Of a stretch of 64,000 nucleotides of DNA, positions 50,562 through 59,493 are shown one piece after another. The first letter of the stretch is position 1. Every line of letters starts with the position of its first letter. Made by a program: the position numbers and the translations under genes. This DNA is from Gammaproteobacteria bacterium. Lineage in GTDB: Bacteria > Pseudomonadota > Gammaproteobacteria > Pseudomonadales > Pseudohongiellaceae. The notes beneath the pieces were generated by a model that saw nothing but the letters and a program-made list of their open reading frames with translations, had not been told where the DNA came from and ran no database searches. Location of the stretch: the NCBI GenBank assembly GCA_030828385.1, contig JAURCS010000006.1, positions 19,012-83,011 of the forward strand. Reading direction: 5' to 3'.

Positions 50562-53099
50562 ATGCGAATTAACAGTCGTTTATTGTTTTTATTAATACTT
50601 TTTACTGCCTGCTTACCCACCCAGGCACAGGCGCAGGGGCCTTCTGCGGTAAAAAGCGGCATGTGGTCTGATTCATCCACCTGGTCCGGTGGCGTGCTGC
50701 CAGCGGAAGGTGACATAGTCACCATTGGCGAAGGTATGAACATAGTCCTGAATGTCAGTCCACCTGCACTGAATGGTATTAACCTGAACGGCAGTCTGAC
50801 TTTTGCTGATGGCGCGGAACTGGAGCTTACTACAGAGTGGATCCTGAACCGTGGCAGGTTGGAGATTGGCACTGAAAGCGATCCTTTCACGGGTAAGGCA
50901 ACCATTACGCTGACGGACAATGTTAAGGGCGAAAACATCAATGGCATGGGCGACCGCGGTATTCTGATGGCGCCAGGTGTGCTGAGTCTGCATGGTGATC
51001 GGGAAAATTCCTGGACCAAGCTGGCGGAAACCGCCGAGGCCGGTGCAACACGTATTGAGGTACTTGATGCCAGCGGCTGGAAAGTCGGTGACAAAATCGT
51101 CCTGGCCTCAACGGATTTCAATCCCCGTCAGGCCGAGAGACGCCACATTACACGCATCAGGCGCAACCGCATTACCCTGGATGAGCCACTGGAATACATG
51201 CATTTCGGGGAAATCACCTACGGCGTGGATGAACGTGGCGAAGTGGGTATGCTGACGCGCAATATCAAGGTGCAGGCGTCTGTTGATGCCGATGAAAACT
51301 ACTTTGGCGGACATATGATGGCAATGGCCGGTAGCCGAATGAATGTTGCCGGCATCGAGTTGAATCGTATGGGCCAGCACATGGAGCTCGCCCGCTACCC
51401 GATTCACTGGCATATAAACGGCGACGTGACCGGGCAATATATCAAGAACTCCGCGATTCACGACACCTACAACCGCTGCGTGACTATACATGCCACGGAT
51501 AACCTGCTGGTCGAAAACAATGTTACCTATAACACCGTAGGCCACTGCTTCTTTATGGAAGACGCTGTTGAAACGGGTAACATTGTCGTCAAGAACCTGG
51601 GCATCCAGACCAAGTGTCATCCGACACTGCCATGCCAACCCACAGGACTTTTTCTGCCCATTCAGAATGAAGATGGCCAGAAGGCCGATCATATTCTGCT
51701 ACCCTCGGATAATACCGCGGCGACATTCTGGATCACCAATCCGGATAACATCTATAGGGATAATGTGGCAGCCGGATCTGATTCCACAGGCTACTGGATG
51801 GCCTTTCCAACCAATGGTATCGGCGCCTTTCTGGGTACGGAGAAGGGCGAGAATACCTGGCCCGGACGTAGCCCGCTGCGCGAGTTCAGCGGCAACGTCG
51901 CCCACTCGAATTTTGACGGGTTTATGCTCGATCGCGGCCCAAGGCCTGACAACACTTTTGGTATCGCTGGCCCCAACCTGATCAGCCGCGCCGATCCCGG
52001 TGATCCGAATAGCGAGATAGTGGTCGCACATTTTGACAATTTTACCGGCTATAAGAACAGCAATAACGCTATCTGGGGCCGTGGTGAAATGCATCTCTAT
52101 ACCAATCTGAAACTGGCCGATAACGCGATTGGCTTCACCCATGCGTCCGGTGCTCCAGGTGCCGCGCCTTACACTTCACGGGTCGTCGACTCGCTGTTCG
52201 TGGGGGAGAGCGACAATATCGGTAACCCCAGCAGACCTGAAGAAATCGCTTACGGTCGCAGCCTACCAGCCGCTGCTCCGGATTACCCGATCCGCGGTTA
52301 CGAGTATTATGATTTCCATCATGAAGTGGAAAATGTGAAGTTCGTGAACTACGAAGCCAACGAGATTCGCGATGCAGGTGCGCTCTCCTATCTTTTATTC
52401 ACAAGCTTCGGCATGAGCACTTCGAACTGGGTGAAGAGCATCACATTCGAGAATGCCAAGCCGGTTAGTTTTCCGCCGATCCAGAGTCGCTGGGCGGCAG
52501 ATTTAGGGCGTAGTTCCGCCTATAAGAGTGCGGCCTTCCAGGACCTGGACGGCTCGGTCAGCGGAATTCCCGGTGCTTACGTTGTCATCGATAACGGCAT
52601 CGCAGCCGATGAAGAAACCTGCCAGATGAAGCAAGCCTGGAACGCTGCAGTGTGTGAGGGAGACATGGGTCGCCTTAGCATTTCCGGTAATTTCGGTGGC
52701 TTCCAGAATAGCCCCATTACCGAGCCGATCATCCTCGAACGCAATATGAAGCGCTTCGAATATGTCGGACAAACCACCATCGGTAGTGGTGCGCAGATAA
52801 GTGTTGAAACTGCCAGAGAGGAGCTGTCCCTGACCCTGTCGGAAATGGACAAGGGGTCCTTCGTGATTTTCGAACTTCCCGAATTCACCAGTGCCGACAA
52901 TGGCAAGCAACAAAGCAGTCTGGCTGCTCTGAAGAGCGCCAGTGAAACCTCATACTACAAGGATGAAGATTCCCTGTGGGTCAAACTTGTGGCCGCGGAG
53001 ATTGAAGCGCCAGCTGGTCCCGCAGCGCCTTTTAATCCCTTTGCTGCCGGTGGTCCCAGTGGGCCCTGTACAGGAATCTGTATCGACGTCAGCAGGTAA
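50562..53099 (+). CDS. G8-domain, CEMIP/TMEM2-like secreted beta-helix protein C
   Basis: The 845-residue paralogue is closest to protein D. It has a signal peptide (LLFLLILFTACLPTQAQA). The G8 domain spans about 34-145: GMWSDSSTWSGGVLPAEGD, VLNVSPPALNGINLNGSLTF, ELTTEWILNRGRLEIGTE. The beta-helix has RYPIHWH (278-284), NRCVTIHATDNLLVENNVTY (from 304), HCFFMEDA, SLFVGESDNIGNP and DYPIRGYEYYD. The CEMIP-like Cys pair is in TCQMKQAWNAAVCEGD, and the C-terminal block is TSYYKDEDSLWVKLV. A Pro/Ala/Gly-rich linker with two extra Cys leads to the final DVSR. In NRCVTIHATDN, Gly of the usual HGT is Ala. A strong terminator follows. It is monocistronic or leads only weakly into the small lipoprotein gene. 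Confidence 0.88.
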   Translation: MRINSRLLFLLILFTACLPTQAQAQGPSAVKSGMWSDSSTWSGGVLPAEGDIVTIGEGMNIVLNVSPPALNGINLNGSLTFADGAELELTTEWILNRGRLEIGTESDPFTGKATITLTDNVKGENINGMGDRGILMAPGVLSLHGDRENSWTKLAETAEAGATRIEVLDASGWKVGDKIVLASTDFNPRQAERRHITRIRRNRITLDEPLEYMHFGEITYGVDERGEVGMLTRNIKVQASVDADENYFGGHMMAMAGSRMNVAGIELNRMGQHMELARYPIHWHINGDVTGQYIKNSAIHDTYNRCVTIHATDNLLVENNVTYNTVGHCFFMEDAVETGNIVVKNLGIQTKCHPTLPCQPTGLFLPIQNEDGQKADHILLPSDNTAATFWITNPDNIYRDNVAAGSDSTGYWMAFPTNGIGAFLGTEKGENTWPGRSPLREFSGNVAHSNFDGFMLDRGPRPDNTFGIAGPNLISRADPGDPNSEIVVAHFDNFTGYKNSNNAIWGRGEMHLYTNLKLADNAIGFTHASGAPGAAPYTSRVVDSLFVGESDNIGNPSRPEEIAYGRSLPAAAPDYPIRGYEYYDFHHEVENVKFVNYEANEIRDAGALSYLLFTSFGMSTSNWVKSITFENAKPVSFPPIQSRWAADLGRSSAYKSAAFQDLDGSVSGIPGAYVVIDNGIAADEETCQMKQAWNAAVCEGDMGRLSISGNFGGFQNSPITEPIILERNMKRFEYVGQTTIGSGAQISVETAREELSLTLSEMDKGSFVIFELPEFTSADNGKQQSSLAALKSASETSYYKDEDSLWVKLVAAEIEAPAGPAAPFNPFAAGGPSGPCTGICIDVSR

Positions 53100-53120
53100 A
53101 TTCGGGCTTGCTGAATGAAT

Positions 53121-53150
53121 AAAAAACCCCGGCGTATACCGGGGTTTTTT
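53121..53150 (+). terminator. Strong intrinsic terminator after G8-C
   Basis: A 12-bp stem AAAAAACCCCGG (53121-53132) and CCGGGGTTTTTT (53139-53150) with loop CGTATA. It lies 21 bp after the stop codon. Confidence 0.9.
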
Positions 53151-53281
53151 GATTTGGCAGACTGTAAAATGAAATTTTTCTGGCGCATTCCATTTCTTTT
53201 GATATAAGTTAGCAAATAAAGTTAATCTGATCCCATTCATTGTATTTTTTTTGCATTTTTCATTCCTACTGGAGAATATTT

Positions 53282-53518
53282 ATGTCGCGTTTAGTCCTGC
53301 TGGCCCTGGTATCGGCCCTGTTTTCCTGCTCTAGCGTCACCGATAAATCGGGCCTCTACAGCGAAACTGACAATGTACTGACAGATCGAGGTCGTGAGAT
53401 GTATTTCGATTCCAATGCCAATCGTCGAGGAAGAATTGTTTGTACATACAAAGATGGCAGCTTTTTAAAAGTGGAAGCTGGCTATACCTGCCCGGCTGTG
53501 TATCCTGATCAGGACTAG
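53282..53518 (+). CDS. Small lipoprotein of unknown function
   Basis: This 78-residue protein starts at the ATG at 53282 after GGAG and has a lipoprotein signal (MSRLVLLALVSALFSC, Cys16). The mature part contains RGREMYFDSNANRRGRIVCT and ends CPAVYPDQD, with two Cys that might form a disulfide. I do not recognise a family. It lies between G8-C and G8-D. Confidence 0.6.
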   Translation: MSRLVLLALVSALFSCSSVTDKSGLYSETDNVLTDRGREMYFDSNANRRGRIVCTYKDGSFLKVEAGYTCPAVYPDQD

Positions 53519-53595
53519 TCACTGGTTACTACAATTAATATGATTCTGGTGATAAATCAGGATAGCTGGCTTGTCCCGTTAAAGGAACACAGTTG

Positions 53596-54168
53596 ATGAA
53601 GTTCGACACCAATCATGCAGCACAGCTGATCGCGGTAGCCATCGTTGTAACGGCTATCACGCAGTTGGTGTATGTCATTCTCGGTGGCGGTGGAAATTCG
53701 CATAAAGCCTATCCTATCTGGCTAATTGAGACGCTTTCAGCCTTGGTCGTAGCGCTGTTTTCTTTCGTCATAATCAAGTGCAATGCCTTGGTGGGGGGGC
53801 TCTTCGGCCGTAGCCGGAATATTTAATGTGATTCAGACTGGAATGGGACTGACTATCTTCTACCAGCTGGGTTATGGTGGTGAAACGCCGCCTAATGAGG
53901 TCTTCTTCCCCGTGCTGCGAATTTCATTCTTTCTCTTTTACTGCCAAAGCAGCAACCGGTGTGGCAGCTATCACGCTGGGCATGGTGCTGTGGCAGACTC
54001 TCGATGGAGGGGTGTAGCGCAATGGTTGGTGCGCTACTGTTGAATGTCGCCGCAATGATATTGGGACTGGGCGTGGTGCCTTTCGTGGGTGCAGTTGGCG
54101 CAGTCGCTGCAGTGCTTTACGCAGTTGTGCTGATTCTTGGGATCAAGCCAGTTTTTTATTTCCGATGA
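53596..54168 (+). pseudogene. Multi-spanning membrane protein gene with frameshifts
   Basis: Four consecutive open segments in successive frames encode hydrophobic helices. The first (53596-53826, ATG start with an AAGGAACA SD) is AAQLIAVAIVVTAITQLVYV and ETLSALVVALFSFVIIKC. After a G7 tract (about 53790-53796) the next frame reads AVAGIFNVIQTGMGLTIFYQ. Then comes FSFTAKAATGVAAITLGMVL, and finally AMVGALLLNVAAMILGLGVV through ILGIKPVFYFR at 54168. Together they make a membrane protein of about 190 residues broken by at least two frameshifts and one stop. The family is unknown. Confidence 0.6.
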
Positions 54169-54308
54169 AAAAGCGGTGAGAAAAGGCAACCTTGTTATTG
54201 AACCCTTTATTGAAACGCTTAAGCTATGCAATTGCATAGAAAATAATGCTAATGTTGCATTTAAAAAAACGGAAATAAAAAAACTTGAGTAAAGGGGAGT
54301 CTGGTTCA

Positions 54309-56807
54309 ATGCGTATGTACAGTCGTTTCTTTCTTCTTTCATTGCTTGTTACAACCTGCTTTAGTGTCAGTGTCAGAGCACAAGCACAGGCGAAGGGCCC
54401 GGAGGCGATAAAAGACGGGATGTGGTCTGATACAGCCACCTGGTCCGGCGGCACTCTGCCGGGGCAGGGTGACGTAGTCACAATTGGTGCAGGCATGGAC
54501 GTTATCCTCAACGTCAGCCCACCGGCACTGAACGGCATCAATCTTAACGGCAGCCTCACATTTGCCGATGGCGAGGAACTGGAACTCACAACCGAGTGGA
54601 TCCTCAATCGAGGCAGGCTGGAGATTGGCACTGAAAGCAATCCTTTCACGGGCAAGGCGATCATTACGCTGACTGATAATATCCCTGATGAGAACATCAA
54701 TGGTATGGGCGACCGCGGCATTCTCATGGCACCTGGGGTACTAAGTCTGCACGGTGATCGGGAGAACTCCTGGACCAAACTGGCGCAAACTGCTGAGGCC
54801 GGTAGCACTCGCATCGAGGTGCTTGATGCCAGTGGCTGGCGTATCGGTGATGAAATTGTGCTGGCTTCAACGGATTTTAATCCCCGTCAGGCCGAAAGGC
54901 GCCATATCACCCGCATAAGACGCAACCGCATCACGCTGGACGAGCCGCTGGAGTACATGCATTACGGTGAAATCACCTACGGCGTGGATGAACGCGGTGA
55001 AGTGGGTATGCTGACCCGCAACATCAAGGTGCAGGGCTCCGAGTCAGCGGAAGAGTCCTACTTTGGTGGTCATATCATGGCGATGGCCGGCAGCCATATG
55101 ACAGTCTCGGGCATTGAGTTATTCCGCATGGGTCAGCACTTGACGCTGGCCCGTTACCCCATCCACTGGCATATCAATGGCGATGTGGCTGGGCAATACA
55201 TTAAAAATTCTGCGATTCACGATACCTACAACCGCTGCGTGACCATACATGGCACCGATAACCTGCGCGTCGAAAACAATGTTACCTACAACACTACCGG
55301 GCACTGCTTCTTTATGGAAGACGGTGTCGAGACAGGAAATCAGGTGGTTAAAAACCTGGGCATCCAGACCATGTGCCATCCGACCCTGCCGTGTGATCCG
55401 ACCCACCTTGGCCCGGGACGGCCTGCCTCCAATGGCCAGAACTCCGAGCATGTTCTGCTTCCCTCGGACAATACGGCGTCGACGTTCTGGATCACTAATC
55501 CGGACAATAGCTATATCGACAATGTGGCGGCGGGTTCCGATGCAGTAGGGTACTGGTTCGCTTTGCCCGTGCACCCCATCGGGGCGTTCGAAGGCACCGA
55601 GAGAAGTGCCAATACCTGGCCGCGTCGCACCAAAGTCCGCGAGTTCAGCGGCAACACTGCCCATTCAAATTTTGACGGCTTCATGTTTGACCGTGGCCCC
55701 AGGCCCGATAACACATTCAGTGTGGCGGGCAGCAACTACCATGTAAGCTATGCGGATCCGGCTGATACGGACAGTGAGATGCTGGTGTCTGAGTTCAAGA
55801 ATTTTACTAGCTACAAGAATCGCAATGGCGCCGTCTGGGGCCGAGGCGAACTGCACCTGTTCGAAAATCTCAGGGTTGCCGATAATGCTATCGGCTTCAC
55901 CCATGCGGCATCCGCCGTTGGTCAGGCCCCCTATACCTCAAAGGTTGTAGATTCTATTTTTGTCGGGGAGTCCGACAATATCGGTAATCCAGAAACACCA
56001 CAGGAAATTGCCTACGGCCGCAGCATGCCCAACGCCATTCCGGATTTCCCGATTCGTGGCTACGAGTTTTACGACATGCGTCATGATGTGGTGAACACGA
56101 CCTTTGTAAATTTCCAGCCCAACGAGCTTCGCGATGCCGGTGCACTCTCCTATCTAATGTATACCAGCTTCGGGATGAGCACAGAGAACGCAATTGAGGG
56201 CGCAAATTTCACCAACGCCAAGCCGGTCAGTTTCCCGCCTGTGGTACGCAGATGGGCTTCTGATTTTGGCCGCGGCAATGCCTGGCGCGGTGCGGCGATC
56301 CATGACCGGGACGGTTCGGTCAGTGGTGTCTCTGATTCCTACATTGTTCTGGACAACGGCATCGCCTCTGATGAGGATGCCTGTGAGATCAGGCCAGAGT
56401 GGGGGGCTGCGGTGTGCGAAGGTGATTTTGGTTACTTCGGCCTTGGTACGAGCATGGGTTTCGGCAGTGGCCCTATTGTAGAACCGATAATGCTAAGCCG
56501 TAACGCCAGGCGCTGGGAGTACACCGGGCAAACCACAATTCGCAGTGGCGCCGAGGTCAGGGTAGAAACAGCCAGAGATTCCCTGTCCCTTTCCCTGAGC
56601 CAAATGGATAAAGGTTCTTCCTTAATTTTTGAACTGCCCGGTTTCAACAGCGCCGCTGCAGGCGCGCAGCAAATGAGTCTTGCTGCCTTGAAGGGCGCTA
56701 ATAACACGTCATACTACAAGGATGACGATTCTTTATGGGTTAAGCTTGTGGTCGACAATACTGAGGGCTCTGATAATGCAAGTAGTAGTATCGAGGTCAC
56801 TCGATAG
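54309..56807 (+). CDS. G8-domain, CEMIP/TMEM2-like secreted beta-helix protein D
   Basis: The 833-residue protein starts at the ATG at 54309 after AAAGGGGAG and has a signal peptide (FFLLSLLVTTCFSVSVRAQA). It is most similar to protein C, with the same block order. The G8 domain is GMWSDTATWSGGTLPGQGD and on from residue 38. The helix has RYPIHWH, NRCVTIHGTDNLRVENNVTY, HCFFMEDG, SIFVGESDNIGNP and DFPIRGYEFYD, and the Cys pair is in ACEIRPEWGAAVCEGD. The C-terminal TSYYKDDDSLWVKLV is followed by a short acidic/Ser linker and IEVTR. A perfect terminator follows. It is the last of the four paralogues. Confidence 0.88.
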   Translation: MRMYSRFFLLSLLVTTCFSVSVRAQAQAKGPEAIKDGMWSDTATWSGGTLPGQGDVVTIGAGMDVILNVSPPALNGINLNGSLTFADGEELELTTEWILNRGRLEIGTESNPFTGKAIITLTDNIPDENINGMGDRGILMAPGVLSLHGDRENSWTKLAQTAEAGSTRIEVLDASGWRIGDEIVLASTDFNPRQAERRHITRIRRNRITLDEPLEYMHYGEITYGVDERGEVGMLTRNIKVQGSESAEESYFGGHIMAMAGSHMTVSGIELFRMGQHLTLARYPIHWHINGDVAGQYIKNSAIHDTYNRCVTIHGTDNLRVENNVTYNTTGHCFFMEDGVETGNQVVKNLGIQTMCHPTLPCDPTHLGPGRPASNGQNSEHVLLPSDNTASTFWITNPDNSYIDNVAAGSDAVGYWFALPVHPIGAFEGTERSANTWPRRTKVREFSGNTAHSNFDGFMFDRGPRPDNTFSVAGSNYHVSYADPADTDSEMLVSEFKNFTSYKNRNGAVWGRGELHLFENLRVADNAIGFTHAASAVGQAPYTSKVVDSIFVGESDNIGNPETPQEIAYGRSMPNAIPDFPIRGYEFYDMRHDVVNTTFVNFQPNELRDAGALSYLMYTSFGMSTENAIEGANFTNAKPVSFPPVVRRWASDFGRGNAWRGAAIHDRDGSVSGVSDSYIVLDNGIASDEDACEIRPEWGAAVCEGDFGYFGLGTSMGFGSGPIVEPIMLSRNARRWEYTGQTTIRSGAEVRVETARDSLSLSLSQMDKGSSLIFELPGFNSAAAGAQQMSLAALKGANNTSYYKDDDSLWVKLVVDNTEGSDNASSSIEVTR

Positions 56808-56835
56808 ATTCTGCACTGGTTCAATAACTGAATGA

Positions 56836-56869
56836 ACGAAAAAACCCGGTGGAAACCGGGTTTTTTCGT
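56836..56869. terminator. Perfect 15-bp terminator after G8-D
   Basis: ACGAAAAAACCCGGT (56836-56850) and ACCGGGTTTTTTCGT (56855-56869) pair perfectly around a GGAA tetraloop. It can terminate transcripts from both directions, including the convergent MetE-like gene. Confidence 0.9.
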
Positions 56870-56972
56870 CAGGGGCTTGCTATTTTTTTGGGAGGGGCAG
56901 AAAAACAAATGCGGCAGGGTAAAAATTGAACGATAACATGATGATCAATGAATAAATTTGGTCGGAACCCGA

Positions 56973-57995
56973 TTATTTAACAGGCAGTGCTGCATGTATT
57001 TTTAGTAAATCGAGAATCGTGTCAGACTGACGTCTACCAAAACCACATTCTGTAGCAATTGCATAATCTCCAACTACTTTATTTGCGGTGTCCATGCGCT
57101 CAAGCGTGCCTTCCACGCCATCTGTATAATGAATAAGTCCAAGCACCAGTTCTGCATTGTTTATGTCCAGATTTGTTAGTGGACGGAAATATGACTCATC
57201 TTTACGTTCGCGTAATACTGGCATATGGAAATAATTTATTGGTCTTGTTGATTTGGCTTGTAGTACGTTGGCAAATTTTACGCAATTGCCCAGGTCTTCG
57301 GGATCAATAATATGTTTATGCCCGGGATCGCCATAACAAAGATGAATGCCTGTTTCGACAGCCTCGGGAATTTGATCCACAAGTTTTGCAACACGTTCAC
57401 ATGTGCCATCGAAAATATTGGCATAGGGCAAAGAAAAGTTCCCTTCAAATGCTACCAACTCATGAGCAATATCCCATTGCATAGCTAGTTCATCAGCAGG
57501 GATATTTGCTAAAATGGTATGCATCTCAGCTTCCATAGCCTTTGTATACGCTGGTTCAACCAGGCTTCTATGCTCTGGTATGAGAAAAGTCATTAGTACT
57601 GCAACTGGTGTGGGTAAGGAGACTTGAAAGCGCGTCTTTGGTGGAATGACGCCGTCTCTTTTTAATGATGAAAAGAGCTGAAAGGAAGCAATCGCTTCAG
57701 AGGCATAACCCAGCGGGGTAAAGGCCAATTCAGATATATCAACTGGACTTTTCAGTCGATAAAGGCGTGTCTTATTAGCGGTATCGGTTAGCTTTTCTCG
57801 CTCAGCATCAAATTTAAAAGCAGGATGATTCCCAAACACCTCGCCTTGCCACTGCACCCAGTAATGACGTTTACCTGTTTCTCCATCAGGATAGCGTCGC
57901 GCTTTGCTACCTATGATTTTGCCAAGGTTTCGAAAAACAGAGTCGGCATCTTCAAGGCCAATACTTCCTACGAAATGAATATTTGTGATAGTCAT
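56973..57995 (-). CDS. MetE-like (methionine synthase II/UROD-superfamily) protein
   Basis: The 340-residue protein corresponds to the C-terminal catalytic barrel of cobalamin-independent methionine synthase, without the N-terminal homologous half. Candidate zinc ligands are H218-x-C220 in GIHLCYGDPG and C317 in ATECGFGRRQ, matching the H-x-C and final C of MetE. Other blocks are RYPDGETGKRHYWVQWQ, FQVSLPTPVAVLMTFL and AMQWDIAHELVAFEGN. Proteins of this single-domain type act in methyl transfer or have unknown roles. A SAM methyltransferase gene lies about 330 bp upstream on the same strand. No methionine-pathway genes are adjacent. The substrate is unknown. Confidence 0.8.
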   Translation of the reverse strand: MTITNIHFVGSIGLEDADSVFRNLGKIIGSKARRYPDGETGKRHYWVQWQGEVFGNHPAFKFDAEREKLTDTANKTRLYRLKSPVDISELAFTPLGYASEAIASFQLFSSLKRDGVIPPKTRFQVSLPTPVAVLMTFLIPEHRSLVEPAYTKAMEAEMHTILANIPADELAMQWDIAHELVAFEGNFSLPYANIFDGTCERVAKLVDQIPEAVETGIHLCYGDPGHKHIIDPEDLGNCVKFANVLQAKSTRPINYFHMPVLRERKDESYFRPLTNLDINNAELVLGLIHYTDGVEGTLERMDTANKVVGDYAIATECGFGRRQSDTILDLLKIHAALPVK

Positions 57996-58322
57996 TATTT
58001 TATTATTAGATATGGATATTTAGTTGCTTATCTAAAGTGTTAAAAGGCGCAAAGCCCGTGCTAATGCATTCTCAAATAAATCAAGTAACGCAGTCCGTGC
58101 TCACTCGGGCTGAAATAGAAAGATTAAACAAGGAACAAGGCCTAGTCAAAGAGCATGTTTAACTTCTCTGTATTAATTTGGTTTGGCGGAGAAATGTGCA
58201 GAAAAGCGCCCGGATTCTGATTGTATATAAAAGAACATGAATGCATAAAAGGGCGGCAGATTATCTTTTATCAAAGCAGTATGAAACGTACTAAAACACC
58301 TGGTCTTTCACTTTTTTTAAAG
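57996..58322. other. Gap with one marginal short ORF
   Basis: This 327 bp gap is AT-rich. A 32-codon frame at 58064-58162 is listed separately. I see no promoter, RNA or repeat that I could name. Confidence 0.3.
58064..58162 (+). CDS. Possible small ORF, unknown
   Basis: ATG at 58064 opens a 32-codon frame ending TRAEIERLNKEQGLVKEHV. The helical, charged composition is protein-like, but there is no clear SD and no known family. It could be a relic or chance. Confidence 0.2.
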   Translation: MHSQINQVTQSVLTRAEIERLNKEQGLVKEHV

Positions 58323-59378
58323 TCACCTTGATGAGGCGTCAGTTTTTCGTGCACAAAATTCAGGAGTAAGACGCGGGTCAAGCAATGTTGTGCTGACTTC
58401 TTTGTTGCAAAGCACTGCCAGCATCTGGGTTGGGGTTATCTCTCCTGAAAGAATGGCTGCATCGTCCCGGGCATGAACGCGGTCTATAAAATCCCTGTCC
58501 CATTCTCCTTTTGCATCAAAATTATGCCCAAAGGGTCTGTCTATAAACACGGTGACAATATTGGCAAACGGAATAAATAACTCGAAGTTAAAATACTCAT
58601 TCAATAAAGGCAGAATATCCTGAGCGCGAATACCCTCAAAACTGGAGACTGAACAATCATGATTTATATATTTCTGCTCCTGCCGTTGCATAAGCCGATT
58701 GTAACGATAGTTCTCAGGTAATTCGTCCCAGAATTCCCTAACTATTTTCAGTGCTTCAGGCCAACGTTGATGGCCGTTTCTGCCAATCATGTCTGAAGTT
58801 AGAAAATAACCATCTTGATGCAGGGCTGATTTGATGGCGGCAAACAGGTTTTCCAGTTCGACTACATGGTGCAGGCACTGGTTGGCCAGCACCAAATCAT
58901 AGGTTTTGTCAGGCTGCCAATGATTAAAATCCCCATAGCGGGGAAAGATATATCTCTCAACATCAAGATTTCTTGCGTGCTCTCGGCCTCTCTCCAGCAT
59001 GGTTTCGTTTATATCGAGACATTCAATAGAGAATTGAGAAATACCCTCATCAACCAACCTTTTTGCTAGACGCGCTTCCATGTCACAGTTTCCACTGCCA
59101 ATGCTCACCATTAGCATTGCTTTTCCCGGATTAGTCTCATGGTATTTTTTTGCATATAGATAAAAGAATTGTTCCGGGTCAGTGATGCCAAACTGATGAA
59201 ATTTTACCGGAGCAAGATGTTTGTTTGACCAGTAATGAAATATTTCCGGTAGATCATGCACATTGGTGCATTCGTCAAATGATGACAATTCATTGGCGAT
59301 TCTTTCCTGATACTCCACCTCTTCCGCTAAAGGTTCTGGGTCGCGATTCCTGAAAATATTTCTGATTCTCTCTAGCAT
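58323..59378 (-). CDS. Class I SAM-dependent methyltransferase
   Basis: The 351-residue protein has an N-terminal helical region of about 80 residues, then motif I MLMVSIGSGNCDMEARLA (89-106), a motif II acidic residue in IECLDINETML, and motif post-II YGDFNHWQPDKTYDLVLANQ with LHHV. A C-terminal extension of about 150 residues is unusual for simple methyltransferases. The ATG at 59378 is chosen over a TTG five codons upstream. It faces the secreted protein gene on the same strand. The substrate is unknown; lipid- or peptide-linked acceptors are possible given the extra domain. Confidence 0.85.
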   Translation of the reverse strand: MLERIRNIFRNRDPEPLAEEVEYQERIANELSSFDECTNVHDLPEIFHYWSNKHLAPVKFHQFGITDPEQFFYLYAKKYHETNPGKAMLMVSIGSGNCDMEARLAKRLVDEGISQFSIECLDINETMLERGREHARNLDVERYIFPRYGDFNHWQPDKTYDLVLANQCLHHVVELENLFAAIKSALHQDGYFLTSDMIGRNGHQRWPEALKIVREFWDELPENYRYNRLMQRQEQKYINHDCSVSSFEGIRAQDILPLLNEYFNFELFIPFANIVTVFIDRPFGHNFDAKGEWDRDFIDRVHARDDAAILSGEITPTQMLAVLCNKEVSTTLLDPRLTPEFCARKTDASSR

Positions 59379-59493
59379 GAAAATGATGTCCAAATAGTTA
59401 TGGATTAATGAATACCGTTGCCTTGAAAATCAATTTCCAAACTGGCCTTCGATTGCCAGTGAATGTATTGAGCAGGCCAACGCGAAAATCCTT

